A stretch of DNA of 64,000 nt from Mimachlamys varia (lineage: Eukaryota > Mollusca > Bivalvia > Pectinida > Pectinidae), in NCBI GenBank assembly GCA_947623455.1, contig OX392538.1, positions 186,001 to 250,000 on the forward strand, read 5' to 3'. A model generated the notes under the pieces. That model saw nothing but the letters and a program-made list of their open reading frames with translations, ran no database searches and was not told the DNA's origin. A program made the translations under genes and the position numbers. Positions 13,700 through 31,423 of the stretch are shown piece after piece. Position 1 is the first letter of the stretch. Every line of letters starts with the position of its first letter.

Positions 13700-15070
13700 C
13701 AGGAAACACCAATAACAAAACGATATCACTGGAGACAGCACATACACAGGAAACACCAATAACAAAACGATATCACTGGAGACAACACATTCACAGGAAA
13801 CACCAATAACAAAACGATATCACTGGAGACAACACATACACAGGAAACACCAATAACAAAACGATATCACTGGAGACAGCACATACACAGGAAACACCAA
13901 TAACAAAACGATATCACTGAAGACAGCACATACACAGGAAACATCATTAACAAAATGATATCACTGGAGACAATACATACACAGGAAACACAAATAACAA
14001 AACGATATCACTGGAGACAGCACATACACAGGAAACACCATTAACAAAATGATATCACAGAAGACAACACATTCACAGGAAACACCAATAACAAATTGAT
14101 ATCACCGGAGACAACACATACACCGGAAACACCAATAACAAAACGATATCACTGGAGACAGCACATATACAGGAAACATCAATAACAAAACGATATCACT
14201 GGAGACAACACATTCACAGGAAACACCAATAACAAAACGGCATTACTGGAGACAACACATTCACAGGAAACACCAATAACAAAACGATATCACTGGAGAC
14301 AACACATACACAGGAAACACCAATAACAAAACGATATCACTGGAGACAACACATTCACAGGAAACACCAATAACAAAACGGCATCACTGGAGACAACACA
14401 TTCACAGGAAACACCAATAACAAAACGATATCACTGGAGACAACACATTCACAGGAAACACCAATAACAAAACGACATCACTGGAGACAACACATACACA
14501 GGAAACATCAATAACAAAACGATATCACTGGAGACAACACATTCACAGGAAACACCAATAACAAAACGACATCACTGGAAATAACACATACATAAGAAAC
14601 ACCAATAACAAAACGATATCACTGGAGACAGCACATTCACAGGAAACACCAATAACAAAACGACATCACTGGAGACAACACATACACAGGAAACATGAAT
14701 AACAAAACGATATCACTCGAGACAACACATACACAGGAAACACCAATAACAAAACGATATCACTGGAAATAACACATACACAGGAAACAACAATAACAAA
14801 ACGATATCACTGGAGACAACACATTCACAGGAAACACCAATAACAAAACGGCATCACTGGAGACAACACATTCACAGGAAACACCAATAACAAAACGATA
14901 TCACTGGAGACAACACATACACAGGAAACATCAATAACAAAACGACATCACTGGAGACAACACATAGACAGGAAACACCAATAACAAAACGATATCACTG
15001 GAGACAGCACATACACAGGAAACACCAATAACAAAACGATATCACTGGAGACAACACATACACCGGAAAC
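13700..15070. repeat. Copy of 7.5-8.87 kb
   Basis: The landmark CACAGAAGACAACAC lies at 14,059, exactly 6,204 bp (132 x 47) after its counterpart at 7,855. It is followed by the same run of ACATTCACAGG, CGGCATCACTGG, CGACATCACTGG, ACTGGAAATAAC and ACATGAATAAC units. Single-base differences include CGGCATTACTGG near 14,240 and ACATAAGAAACACC near 14,590. Confidence 0.75.
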
Positions 15071-17410
15071 ACCAATAACAAAACGATATCACTGGAAATA
15101 ACACATACATAGGAAACACCAATAACAAAACGATATCACTGGAGACAACACATTCACAGGAAACACCAATAACAAAACGAAATCACTGAAGACAACACAT
15201 ACACAGGAAACACCATTAACAAAACGATATCACTGGAGACAACACATACACAGGAAACACCAATAACAAAACGAAATCACTGAAGACAACACATACACAG
15301 GAAACACCATTAACAAAACGATATCACTGGAGACAACACATACACAGGAAACATCAATAACAAAACGATATCACTAGAGACAACAACTACACAGGAAACA
15401 CCAATAACAAAACGAAATCACTAGAGACAACACTTGCACAGGAAACAGAAAAACATAACGATATCACTGGAGACAACACATAGACAGGAAACACCAATAA
15501 CAAAACGACATCACTGGAGACAACACACACACAGGAAACACCAATAACAAAACGATATCACTGGAGACAACACATTAACAGGAAACTCAAATAACAAACC
15601 GATATCACTGGAAACAAAACATACACAGGAAACACCAATAACAAAACGACATCACTGGAGACAACACATACACAGGAAACACCAATAACAAAACGATATC
15701 ACTCGAGACAACACATACACAGAAAACACCAATAACATAACGATATCACTCGAGACAACACATACGCAGGAAACACAAATAACAAAACAATATCACTGGA
15801 GACAACACATACACAGAAAACACCAATAACAAAACGATATCACCGGAGACAACACATACACAGGAAACACCAATAACAAAACGAAATCACTCGAGACAAC
15901 ACATACACAGGAAACACCAATAACAAAACGATATCACTGGAGACAACACATACACAGGAAACACCAATAACAAAAACACATCACTGGAGACAACACATAC
16001 ACAGGAAACACCAATAACAAAACGATATCACTGGAGACAACACATAGACAGGAAACACCAATAACAAAACGATATCACTGGAGACAACACATACACCGGA
16101 AACACCAATAACATAACGATATCACTGGAGACAACACATACACAGGAAACATCAATAACAAAACGATATTACTGGAGACAACACATACACAGGAAACACC
16201 ATTAACAAAACGATATCACTGGAGACAACACATACACAGGAAACATCAATAACAAAACGATATTACTGGAGACAACAACTACACAGGAAACACCAATAAC
16301 AAAACGGCATCACTGGAGACAACACATTCACAGGAAACACCAATAACAAAACGATATCACTGGAGACAACACATTCACAGGAAACACCAATAACAAAACG
16401 ACATCACTGGAGACAACACATACACAGGAAACACCAATAACAAAACGATATCACTGGAGACAGCACATACACAGGAAACACCAATAACAAAACGATATCA
16501 CTGGAGACAACACATACACCGGAAACACCAATAACAAAACGATATCACTGGAAATAACACATACATAGGAAACACCAATAACAAAACGATATCACTGGAG
16601 ACAACACATTCACAGGAAACACCAATAACAAAACGAAATCACTGAAGACAACACATACACAGGAAACACCATTAACAAAACGATATCACTGGAGACAACA
16701 CATACACAGGAAACACCATTAACAAAACGAAATCACTGAAGACAACACATACACAGGAAACACCATTAACAAAACGATATCACTGGAGACAACACATACA
16801 CAGGAAACATCAATAACAAAACGATATCACTAGAGACAACAACTACACAGGAAACACCAATAACAAAACGAAATCACTAGAGACAACACTTGCACAGGAA
16901 ACAGAAAAACATAACGATATCACTGGAGACAACACATAGACAGGAAACACCAATAACAAAACGACATCACTGGAGACAACACACACACAGGAAACACCAA
17001 TAACAAAACGATATCACTGGAGACAACACATTAACAGGAAACTCAAATAACAAACCGATATCACTGGAGACAAAACATACACAGGAAACACCAATAACAA
17101 AACGACATCACTGGAGACAACACATACACAGGAAACACCAATAACAAAACGATATCACTCGAGACAACACATACACAGAAAACACCAATAACATAACGAT
17201 ATCACTCGAGACAACACATACGCAGGAAACACAAATAACAAAACAATATCACTGGAGACAACACATACACAGAAAACACCAATAACAAAACGATATCACC
17301 GGAGACAACACATACAAAGGAAACACCAATAACAAAACGAAATCACTCGAGACAACACATACACAGGAAACACCAATAACAAAACGATATCACTGGAGAC
17401 AACACATACA
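14840..17410. repeat. 31-unit (1,456-bp) tandem duplication
   Basis: CGGCATCACTGG at 14,849 and 16,305, ACTGGAAATAAC at 15,094 and 16,550, and the rare GGAAACAGAAAAACATAACG at 15,441 and 16,897 all give 1,456 bp. That is 31 x 47 minus 1, and the missing base is the one lost in the 46-bp marker unit inside the block. The second copy runs to about 17,410, where the unit order departs from the first. Confidence 0.85.
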
Positions 17411-20400
17411 CAGGAAACATCAATAACAAAACGATATTACTGGAGACAACACATACACAGGAAACACCATTAACAAAACGATATCACTGGAGACAACACA
17501 TACACAGGAAACATCAATAACAAAACGATATTACTGGAGACAACAACTACACAGGAAACACCAATAACAAAACGAAATCACTAGAGACAACACTTGCACA
17601 GGAAACACAAAAACATAACGATATCACTGGAGACAACACATAGACAGGAAACAACAATAACAAAACGACATCACTGGAGACAACACATACACAGGAAACA
17701 CCAATAACAAAACGATATCACTGGAGACAACACATAGACAGGAAACAACAATAACAAAACGACATCACTGGAGACAACACATACACAGGAAACACCAATA
17801 ACAAAACGATATCACTGGAGACAGCACATACACAGGAAACACTAATTACAAAACTATATCACTGGAGACAGCACATACACAGAAAACACCAATAACAAAT
17901 CGATATCACCGGAGACAACACATACACATGAAACTCAAATAACAAAACGATATCATTGGAGACAACACACACACAGGAAACACCAATAACAAAACGATAT
18001 CACTGGAGACAACAGATATACAGGAAACTCAAATAACAAACCGATATCACTGGAGACAAAACATACACAGGAAACACCAATAACAAAACGACATCACTGG
18101 AGACAACACATACACAGGAAACACCAATAACAAAACGATATCACTCGAGACAACACATACACAGAAAACACCAATAACATAACGATATCACTCGAGACAA
18201 CACATACGCAGGAAACACAAGAACAAAAACAATATCACTGGAGACAACACATACACAGGAAACACCAATAACAAAACGATATCACCGGAGACAACACATA
18301 CACAGGAAACACCAATAACAAAACGAAATCACTGGAGACAACACATACACAGGAAACACCAATAACAAAACGATATCATTCGAGACAACACATACACAGG
18401 AAACACCAATAGCAAAACGATATCACCGGAGACAACACATACACAGGAAACACCAATAACAAAAAGACATCACTGGAGACAACACATACACAGGAAACAC
18501 CAATAACAAAACGATATCACTGGAGACAACACATACACAGGAAACACCAATAACATAACGATATCACTGGAGACAGCACATACACCGGAAACACCAATAA
18601 CAAAACGATATCACTGGAGACAACACATACACCGGAAACACCAATAACAAAACGATATCACTGGTGACAACACATACACAGGAAACACCAATAACAAAAC
18701 GATATCACTGGAAATAACACATACACAGGAAACACCAATAACAAAACGATATCACTGGAAATAACACATACACAGGAAACACCAATAACAAAACGATATC
18801 ACTGGAGACAACACATTCACAGGAAACACCAATAACAAAACGATATCACTGGAAATAACACATACATAGGAAACACCAATAACAAAACGATATCACTGGA
18901 GACAGCACATACACAGGAAACACCAATAACAAAACGATATCACTGGAGACAACACATACACCGGAAACACCAATAACAAAACGATATCACTGGAGACAAC
19001 ACATTCACAGGAAACACCAATAACAAAACGATATCACTGGAGACAGCACATACACAGAAAACACCAATAACATAACGATATCACTGGAGACAACACATAC
19101 ACAGGAAACACCAATAACAAAACGATATCACTGGAGACAACAAATACACAGGAAACACCAATAACAAAACGATATCACTGGAGACAACACATACACAGGA
19201 AACACCAATAACAAAACGATATCACTGAAGACAGCAAATACACAGGAAACACCAATAACAAAACGATATCACTGGAGACAATACATACACAGGAAACACA
19301 AATAACAAAACGATATCACTGGAGACAGCACATACACAGGAAACACCATTAACAAAATGATATCACAGGAGACACCACATTCACAGGAAACACCAATAAC
19401 AAATTGATATCACCGGAGACAACACATACACCGGAAACACCAATAACAAAACGATATCACTGGAGACAGCACATACACAGGAAACACCAATAACAAAACG
19501 ATATCACTGGAGACAACACATACACAGGAAACACAAATAACAAAACGATATCACAGGAGACACCACATTCACAGGAAACACCAATAACAAATTGATATCA
19601 CCGGAGACAACACATACACCGGAAACACCAATAACAAAACGATATCACTGGAGACAGCACATACACAGGAAACACCGATAACAAAACGATATCATTGGAG
19701 ACAACACACACACAGGAAACACCAATAACAAAAAGACATCACTGGAAATAACACATACATAGGAAACACCAATAACAAAACGATATCACTGGAGACAACA
19801 CATTCACAGGAAACAACAATAACAAAACGATATCACTGGAGACAACACATACACAGGAAACACCAAAAGCAAAACGATATCACCGGAGACAACACATACA
19901 CCGGAAACACCAATAACAAAACGATATCACTGGAGACAACACATTCACAGGATACAACAATAACAAAACGACATCACTGGAGACAACACATACACAGGAA
20001 ACACCAAAAGCAAAACGATATCACCGGAGACAACACATACACAGGAAACACCAATAACAAAAAGACATCACTGGAGACAACACATACACAGGAAACACCA
20101 ATAACAAAACGATATCACTGGAGACAACACATACACAGGAAACACCAATAACAAAACGATATCACTGGAGACAGCACATACACAGGAAACACCAATAACA
20201 AAACGATATCACTGGAGACAGCACATACACAGGAAACACCAATAACATAACGATATCACTGGAGACAGCACATACACAGGAAACACCAATAACAAAACGA
20301 TATCACTGGAGACAGCACATACACAGGAAACACCAATAACATAACGATATCACTGGAGACAACACATACACAGGAAACACCAATAACAAAACGATATCAC

Positions 20401-20499
20401 TGGAGACAACACATTCACAGGAAACACCAATAACAAAACGATATCACTGGAGACAGCACATACACAGGAAACACCAATAACATAACGATATCACTGGAG

Positions 20500-23200
20500 A
20501 CAACACATACACAGGAAACACCAATAACAAAACGATATCACTGGAGACAACAAATACACAGGAAACACCAATAACAAAACGATATCACTGGAGACAACAC
20601 ATACACAGGAAACACCAATAACAAAACGATATCACTGGAGACAGCACATACACAGGAAACACCAATAACAAAACGATATCACTGGAGACAACAAATACAC
20701 AGGAAACACCAATAACAAAACGATATCACTGGAGACAACACATAGACAGGAAACACCAATAACAAAACGACATCACTGGAGACAACACATACACAGGAAA
20801 CACCGATAACAAAATGATATCACTGGAGACAATACATACACAGGAAACACAAATAACAAAACGATATCACTGGAGACAACACATACACAGGAAACACAAA
20901 TAACAAAACGATATCACTGGAGACAGCACATACACAGGAAACACCAATAACAAAACGATATCACTGGAGACAACACATACACAGGAAACACCAATAACAA
21001 AATGATATCACAGAAGACAACACATTCACAGGAAACACCAATAACAAATTGATATCACCGGAGACAACACATACACCGGAAACACCAATAACAAAACGAT
21101 ATCACTGGAGACAGCACATATACAGGAAACATCAATAACAAAACGATATCACTGGAGACAGCACATACACAGGAAACACCAATAACAAAACGATATTACT
21201 GGAGACAGCACATACACAGGAGACACAAATAACAAAACGATATCACTGGAGACAACACATACATAGGAAACACCAATAACAAAACGATATCACTGGAGAC
21301 AACACATACACAGGAAACACCAATAACAAAACGATATCACTGGAGACAACACATTCACAGGAAACAACAATAACAAAACGATATCACTGGAGACAACACA
21401 TTCACAGGAAACAACAATAACAAAACGATATCACTGGAGACAACACATTCACAGGAAACAACAATAACAAAACGATATCACTGGAGACAACACATACACA
21501 GGAAACACCAATAACAAAACGGCATCACTGGAGACAACACATACACAGGAAACACCAATAACAAAACGATATCACTGGAAATAACACATACATAGGAAAC
21601 ACCAATAACATAACGATATCACTGGAGACAACACATACACAGGAAACAACAATAACAAAACGGCATCACTGGAGACAACACATTCACAGGAAACACCAAT
21701 AACAAAACGATATCACTGGAGACAACACATTCACAGGAAACACCAATAACAAAACGACATCACTGGAGACAACACATACACAGGAAACACCAATAACAAA
21801 ACGATATCACTGGAAATAACACATACATAGGAAACACCAATAACAAAACGATATCACTGGAAATAACACATACACAGGAAACACCAATAACAAAACGATA
21901 TCACTGGAGACAACACATTCACAGGAAACACCAATAACAAAACGATATCACTGGAAATAACACATAGACAGGAAACACCATTAACAAAACGATATCACTG
22001 GAGACAACACATACACAGGAAACACCAATAACAAAACGAAATCACTGAAGACAACACATACACAGGAAACACCATTAACAAAACGATATCACTGGAGACA
22101 ACACATACACAGGAAACATCAATAACAAAACGATATCACTGGAGACAACAACTACACAGGAAACACCAATAACAAAACGAAATCACTAGAGACAACACTT
22201 GCACAGGAAACACAAAAACATAACGATATCACTGGAGACAACACATAGACAGGAAACACCAATAACAAAACGACATCACTGGAGACAACACACACACAGG
22301 AAACACCAATAACAAAACGATATCACTGGAGACAACACATTAACAGGAAACTCAAATAACAAACCGATATCACTGGAGACAAAACATACACAGGAAACAC
22401 CAATAACAAAACGACATCACTGGAGACAACACATACACAGGAAACACCAATAACAAAACGATATCACTGGAGACAACACATACACAGAAAACACCAATAA
22501 CATAACGATATCACTCGAGACAACACATACGCAGGAAACACAAATAACAAAACAATATCACTGGAGACAACACATACACAGAAAACACCAATAACAAAAC
22601 GATATCACCGGAGACAACACATACACAGGAAACACCAATAACAAAACGAAATCACTCGAGACAACACATACACAGGAAACACCAATAACAAAACGATATC
22701 ACTCGAGACAACACATACACAGGAAACACCAATAACAAAAACACATCACTGGAGACAACACATACACAGGAAACAGCAATAACAAAACGATATCACTGGA
22801 GACAACACATACACAGGAAACACCAATAACAAAACGATATCACTGGAGACAACACATACACCGGAAACACCAATAACATAACGATATCACTGGAGACAAC
22901 ACATACACAGGAAACATCAATAACAAAACGATATTACTGGAGACAACACATACACAGGAAACATCATTAACAAAACGATATCACTGGAGACAACACATAC
23001 ACAGGAAACATCAATAACAAAACGATATTACTGGAGACAACAACTACACAGGAAACACCAATAACAAAACGAAATCACTAGAGACAACACTTGCACAGGA
23101 AACACAAAAACATAACGATATCACTGGAGACAACACATAGACAGGAAACAACAATAACAAAACGACATCACTGGAGACAACACATACACAGGAAACACCA
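20500..23200. repeat. Block duplicated at 26.3-29 kb
   Basis: The landmark CACCGATAACAAAATG at 20,805 recurs at 26,629 (offset 5,824 bp). The CACTTGCACAGG marker at 22,201 recurs at 27,978 (offset 5,777 bp). These are 124 x 47 and 123 x 47, each minus 4. The four missing bases correspond to 46-bp units near 22,206, 23,101, 23,290 and 24,941. One unit was gained or lost between the two landmarks. Confidence 0.8.
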
Positions 23201-24934
23201 ATAACAAAACGATATCACTCGAGACAACACACACACAGGAAACACAAATAACAAAACGATATCACTCGAGACAACACATACACAGGAAACACAAAAACAT
23301 AACGATATCACTGGAGACAACACATAGACAGGAAACAACAATAACAAAACGACATCACTGGAGACAACACATACACAGGAAACACCAATAACAAAACGAT
23401 ATCACTGGAGACAACACGTATACAGGAAACACCAATAACAAAATGATATCACTGGAGACAACACATACACAGGAAACATCATTAACAAAATGATATTACT
23501 GGAGACAACACATACACAGGAAACACCAATAACAAAACGATATCACTGAAGACAACACATTAACAGGAAACTCAAATAACAAACCGATATCACTGGAGAC
23601 AAAACATACACAGGAAACACCAATAACAAAACGACATCACTGGAGACAACACATACACAGGAAACACCAATAACAAAACGATATCACTCGAGACAACACA
23701 TACACAGAAAACACCAATAACATAACGATATCACTCGAGACAACACATACGCAGGAAACACAAGAACAAAAACAATATCACTGGAGACAACACATACACA
23801 GGAAACACCAATAACAAAACGATATCACCGGAGACAACACATACACAGGAAACACCAATAACAAAACGATATCACTGGAAATAACACATACACAGGAAAC
23901 AACAATAACAAAACGATATCACTGGAGACAACACATACACCGGAAACACCAATAACAAAACGATATCACTGGAGACAGCACATACACAGGAAACACCAAT
24001 AACAAAACGATATCACTGGAGACAGCACATACACAGGAAACACCAATAACATAACGATATCACTGGAGACAACACATACACAGGAAACACCAATAACAAA
24101 ACGATATCACTGGAGACAACACATTCACAGGAAACACCAATAACAAAACGATATCACTGGAGACAGCACATACACAGGAAACACCAATAACATAACGATA
24201 TCACTGGAGACAACACATACACAGGAAACACCAATAACAAAACGATATCACTGGAGACAACAAATACACAGGAAACACCAATAGCAAAACGATATCACTG
24301 GAGACAACACATAGACAGGAAACACCAATAACAAAACGATATCACTGAAGACAACACATTCACAGGAAACACCAATAACAAATTGATTTCACCGGAGACA
24401 ACACATTCACAGGAAACACCAATAACAAAACGATATCACTGGAGACAGCACATACACAGGAAACACCAATAACAAAACGATATCACTGGAGACAACACAT
24501 ACACAGGAAACACCAATAACATAACGATATCACTGGAGACAGCACATACACAGGAAACACCAATAACAAAACGATATCACTGGAGACAACACATACACAG
24601 GAAACACCAATAACAAAACGATATCACTGGAGACAGCACATACACAGGAAACACCAATAACAAAACGATATCACTGGAGACAGCACATACACAGGAAACA
24701 CCAATAACATAACGATATCACTGGAAACAACACATACACAGGAAACACCAATAACAAAACGATATCACTGGAGACAACACATTCACAGGAAACACCAATA
24801 ACAAAACGATATCACTGGAGACAGCACATACACCGGAAACACCAATAACAAAACGATATCACTGGAGACAACACATAGACAGGAAACACCAATAACAAAA
24901 CGATATCACTGGAGACAACACATTCACAGGAAAC

Positions 24935-24965
24935 ACCAATAACAAACGATATCACTGGAGACAGC
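24935..24965. repeat. 46-bp unit (one A lost from the A run)
   Basis: AATAACAAACGATATC replaces AATAACAAAACGATATC at about 24,941. I saw this specific one-base deletion only once in the window. It is needed to keep the rest of the array in register. Confidence 0.85.
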
Positions 24966-26299
24966 ACATTCACAGGAAACACCATTAACAAAATGATATC
25001 ACTGGAGACAACACATAGACAGGAAACACCAATAACAAAATGATATCACAGAAGACAACACATTCACAGGAAACACCAATAACAAAACGATATCACTGGA
25101 GACAACACATTCACAGGAAACACCAATAACAAAACGATATCACTGGAGACAGCACATTCACAGGAAACACCAATAACATAACGATATCACTGGAGACAAC
25201 ACATACACAGGAAACACCAATAACAAAACGATATCACTGGAGACAACAAATACACAGGAAACACCAATAACAAAACGATATCACTGGAGACAATACATAC
25301 ACAGGAAACACAAATAACAAAACGATATCACTGGAGACAGCACATACACAGGAAACACCATTAACAAAATGATATCACAGGAGACACCACATTCACAGGA
25401 AACACCAATAACAAATTGATATCACCGGAGACAACACATACACCGGAAACACCAATAACAAAACGATATCACCGGAGACAACACATACACAGGAAACACC
25501 AATAACAAAACGATATCACTGGAGACAACACATTCACAGGAAACAACAATAACAAAACGACATCACTGGAGACAACAAATACACAGGAAACACCAATAAC
25601 AAAACGATATCACTCGAGACAACACATACACAGGAAACACCAAAAGCAAAACGATATCACCGGAGACAACACATGCACCGGAAACACCAATAACAAAAAG
25701 ACATCACTGGAGACAACACAAAAACAGGAAACACCAATAACAAAACGATATCACTGGAGACAACACATAGACAGGAAACACCAATAACAAAACGATATCA
25801 CTGGAGACAGCACATACACAGGAAACACCAATAACATAACGATATCACTGGAGACTACACATATACAGGAAACACCAATAACAAAACGATATCACTGGAG
25901 ACAGCACATACACAGGAAACACCAATAACATAACGATATCACTGGAGACAACACATACACAGGAAACACCAATAACAAAACGATATCACTGGAGACAACA
26001 CATTCACAGGAAACACCAATAACAAAACGATATCACTGGAGACAGCACATACACAGGAAACACCAATAACAAAACGATATCACTGGAGACAGCACATACA
26101 CAGGAAACACCAATAACATAACGATATCACTGGAGACAACACATACACAGGAAACACCAATAACAAAACGATATCACTGGAGACAACACATTCACAGGAA
26201 ACACCAATAACAAAACGATATCACTGGAGACAGCACATACACAGGAAACACCAATAACATAACGATATCACTGGAGACAACACATACACAGGAAACACC

Positions 26300-29000
26300 A
26301 ATAACAAAACGATATCACTGGAGACAACAAATACACAGGAAACACCAATAACAAAACGATATCACTGGAGACAACACATACACAGGAAACACCAATAACA
26401 AAACGATATCACTGGAGACAGCACATACACAGGAAACACCAATAACAAAACGATATCACTGGAGACAGCACATACACAGGAAACACCAATAACAAAACGA
26501 TATCACTGGAGACAACAAATACACAGGAAACACCAATAACAAAACGATATCACTGGAGACAACACATAGACAGGAAACACCAATAACAAAACGACATCAC
26601 TGGAGACAACACATACACAGGAAACACCGATAACAAAATGATATCACTGGAGACAATACATACACAGGAAACACAAATAACAAAACGATATCACTGGAGA
26701 CAACACATACACAGGAAACACAAATAACAAAACGATATCACTGGAGACAGCACATACACAGGAAACACAAATAACAAAACGATATCACTGGAGACAACAC
26801 ATACACAGGAAACACCAATAACAAAATGATATCACAGAAGACAACACATTCACAGGAAACACCAATAACAAATTGATATCACCGGAGACAACACATACAC
26901 CGGAAACACCAATAACAAAACGATATCACTGGAGACAGCACATATACAGGAAACATCAATAACAAAACGATATCACTGGAGACAGCACATACACAGGAAA
27001 CACCAATAACAAAACGATATTACTGGAGACAGCACATACACAGGAAACACAAATAACAAAACGATATCACTGGAGACAACACATACATAGGAAACACCAA
27101 TAACAAAACGATATCACTGGAGACAACACATACACAGGAAACACCAATAACAAAACGATATCACCGGAGACAACACATACACAGGAAACACCAATAACAA
27201 AACGATATCACTGGAGACAACACATACACAGGAAACACCAATAACAAAACGATATCACTGGAGACAACACATACACAGGAAACACCAATAACAAAACGAT
27301 ATCACTGGAAATAACACATACACAGGAAACACCAATAACAAAACGATATCACTGGAGACAACACATTCACAGGAAACAACAATAACAAAACGGCATCACT
27401 GGAGACAACACATTCACAGGAAACACCAATAACAAAACGATATCACTGGAGAGAACACATACACAGGAAACACCAATAACAAAACGATATCACTGGAGAC
27501 AACACATTCACAGGAAACACCAATAACAAAACGACATCACTGGAGACAACACATACACAGGAAACACCAATAACAAAACGATATCACTGGAAATAACACA
27601 TACATAGGAAACACCAATAACAAAACGATATCACTGGAAATAACACATACACAGGAAACACCAATAACAAAACGATATCACTGGAGACAACACATTCACA
27701 GGAAACACCAATAACAAAACGATATCACTGGAAATAACACATACACAGTAAACACCATTAACAAAACGATATCACTGGAGACAACACATACACAGGAAAC
27801 ACCAATAACAAAACGAAATCACTGAAGACAACACATACACAGGAAACACCATTAACAAAACGATATCACTGGAGACAACACATACACAGGAAACATCAAT
27901 AACAAAACGATATCACTGGAGACAACAACTACACAGGAAACACCAATAACAAAACGAAATCACTAGAGACAACACTTGCACAGGAAACACAAAAACATAA
28001 CGATATCACTGGAGACAACACATAGACAGGAAACACCAATAACAAAACGACATCACTGGAGACAACACACACACAGGAAACACCAATAACAAAACGATAT
28101 CACTGGAGACAACACATTAACAGGAAACTCAAATAACAAACCGATATCACTGGAGACAAAACATACACAGGAAACACCAATAACAAAACGACATCACTGG
28201 AGACAACACATACACAGGAAACACCAATAACAAAACGATATCACTCGAGACAACACATACACAGAAAACACCAATAACATAACGATATCACTCGAGACAA
28301 CACATACGCAGGAAACACAAATAACAAAACAATATCACTGGAGACAACACATACACAGGAAACACCAATAACAAAACGATATCACCGGAGACAACACATA
28401 CACAGGAAACACCAATAACAAAACGAAATCACTCGAGACAACACATACACAGGAAACACCAATAACAAAACGATATCACTCGAGACAACACATACACAGG
28501 AAACACCAATAACAAAAACACATCACTGGAGACAACACATACACAGGAAACATCAATAACAAAACGATATTACTGGAGACAACACATACACAGGAAACAT
28601 CATTAACAAAACGATATCACTGGAGACAACACATACACAGGAAACATCAATAACAAAACGATATTACTGGAGACAACAACTACACAGGAAACACCAATAA
28701 CAAAACGAAATCACTAGAGACAACACTTGCACAGGAAACACAAAAACATAACGATATCACTGGAGACAACACATACACAGGAAACACCAATAACAAAACG
28801 ATATCACTCGAGACAACACACACACAGGAAACACCAATAACAAAACGATATCACTCGAGACAACACATACACAGGAAACACCAATAACAAAACGATATCA
28901 CTGGAGACAACACATACACAGGAAACAACAATAACAAAACGACATCACTGGAGACAACACATACACAGGAAACACCAATAACAAAACGATATCACTGGAG
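26300..29000. repeat. Copy of 20.5-23.2 kb, itself copied again at 46.9-49.5 kb
   Basis: This is the middle member of a three-member family of long blocks (20.5, 26.3 and 46.9 kb). It carries the GATAACAAAATG, ACATATACAGG, ACATTCACAGG, ACTGGAAATAAC and CACTTGCACAGG landmarks in the same order. ACACAGTAAACACC near 27,745 is private to this copy. Confidence 0.8.
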
Positions 29001-30201
29001 ACAACACGTATACAGGAAACACCAATAACAAAATGATATCACTGGAGACAGCACATACACAGGAAACATCATTAACAAAATGATATTACTGGAGACAACA
29101 CATACACAGGAAACACCAATTACAAAACGATATAATTGGAGACAACACACACACAGGAAACACCAATAACAAAACGATATCACTGAAGACAACACATTAA
29201 CAGGAAACTCAAATAACAAACCGATATCACTGGAGACAAAACATACACAGGAAACACCAATAACAAAACGACATCACTGGAGACAACACATACACAGGAA
29301 ACACCAATAACAAAAAGATATCACTCGAGACAACACATACACAGAAAACACCAATAACATAACGATATCAATCGAGACAACACATACGCAGGAAACACAA
29401 GAACAAAAACAATATCACTGGAGACAACACATACACAGGAAACACCAATAACAAAACGATATCACCGGAGACAACACATACATAGGAAACACCAATAACA
29501 AAACGATATCACTGGAAATAACACATACACAGGAAACAACAATAACAAAACGATATCACTGGAGACAACACATACACCGGAAACACCAATAACAAAACGA
29601 TATCACTGGAGACAGCACATACACAGGAAACATCAATAAGCAAACGATATCACTGGAGACAGCACATACACAGGAAACACCAATAACATAACGATATCAC
29701 TGGAGACAACACATACACAGGAAACACCAATAACAAAACGATATCACTGGAGACAACACATTCACAGGAAACACCAATAACAAAACGATATCACTGGAGA
29801 CAGCACATACACAGGAAACACCAATAACATAACGATATCACTGGAGACAACACATACACAGGAAACACCAATAACATAACGATATCACTGGAGACAACAC
29901 ATACACAGGAAACACCAATAACAAAACGATATCACTGGAGACAACAAATACACAGGAAACACCAATAACAAAACGATATCACTGGAGACAACACATAGAC
30001 AGGAAACACCAATAACAAAACGATATCACTGGAGACAGCACATACACAGGAAACACCAATAACAAAACGATATCACTGGAGACAGCACATACACAGGAAA
30101 CACCAATAACAAAACGATATCACTGGAGACAACACATACACAGGAAACACAAATAACATAACGATATCACTGGAGACAGCTCATACACAGGAAACACCAA
30201 T
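28980..30201. repeat. 26-unit (1,222-bp) higher-order repeat, copy 1 of 3
   Basis: Landmarks recur at exactly 1,222 bp: ACAAGAACAAAAAC at 29,399, 30,621 and 31,843, and GACAGCTCATACAC at 30,179, 31,401 and 32,623. This copy has private GATATAATTGG near 29,130 and CATCAATAAGCAAACG at 29,631. The AAGC form is also present at 50,310, in the long copy of this region. Confidence 0.9.
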
Positions 30202-31423
30202 AACAAAACGATATCACTGGAGACAACACGTATACAGGAAACACCAATAACAAAATGATATCACTGGAGACAGCACATACACAGGAAACATCATTAACAA
30301 AATGATATTACTGGAGACAACACATACACAGGAAACACCAATTACAAAACGATATCATTGGAGACAACACACACACAGGAAACACCAATAACAAAACGAT
30401 ATCACTGAAGACAACACATTAACAGGAAACTCAAATAACAAACCGATATCACTGGAGACAAAACATACACAGGAAACACCAATAACAAAACGACATCACT
30501 GGAGACAACACATACACAGGAAACACCAATAACAAAACGATATCACTCGAGACAACACATACACAGAAAACACCAATAACATAACGATATCAATCGAGAC
30601 AACACATACGCAGGAAACACAAGAACAAAAACAATATCACTGGAGACAACACATACACAGGAAACACCAATAACAAAACGATATCACCGGAGACAACACA
30701 TACATAGGAAACACCAATAACAAAACGATATCACTGGAAATAACACATACACAGGAAACAACAATAACAAAACGATATCACTGGAGACAACACATACACC
30801 GGAAACACCAATAACAAAACGATATCACTGGAGACAGCACATACACAGGAAACATGAATAACAAAACGATATCACTCGAGACAACACATACACAGGAAAC
30901 ACCAATAACATAACGATATCACTGGAGACAGCACATACACAGGAAACACCAATAACAAAACGATATCACTGGAGACAACACATTCACAGGAAACACCAAT
31001 AACAAAACGATATCACTGGAGACAGCACATACACAGGAAACACCAATAACATAACGATATCACTGGAGACAACACATACACAGGAAACACCAATAACATA
31101 ACGATATCACTGGAGACAACACATACACAGGAAACACCAATAACAAAACGATATCACTGGAGACAACAAATACACAGGAAACACCAATAACAAAACGATA
31201 TCACTGGAGACAACACATAGACAGGAAACACCAATAACAAAACGATATCACTGGAGACAGCACATACACAGGAAACACCAATAACAAAACGATATCACTG
31301 GAGACAGCACATACACAGGAAACACCAATAACAAAACGATATCACTGGAGACAACACATACACAGGAAACACAAATAACATAACGATATCACTGGAGACA
31401 GCTCATACACAGGAAACACCAAT
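30202..31423. repeat. 26-unit (1,222-bp) higher-order repeat, copy 2 of 3
   Basis: Same unit order as copy 1. It has CATGAATAACAAAACG followed by an ACTCGAGACAAC unit (near 30,853-30,885) where copy 1 has CATCAATAAGC and ACTGGAGAC. Copy 3 shares these features, so copies 2 and 3 are each other's closest relatives. Confidence 0.9.
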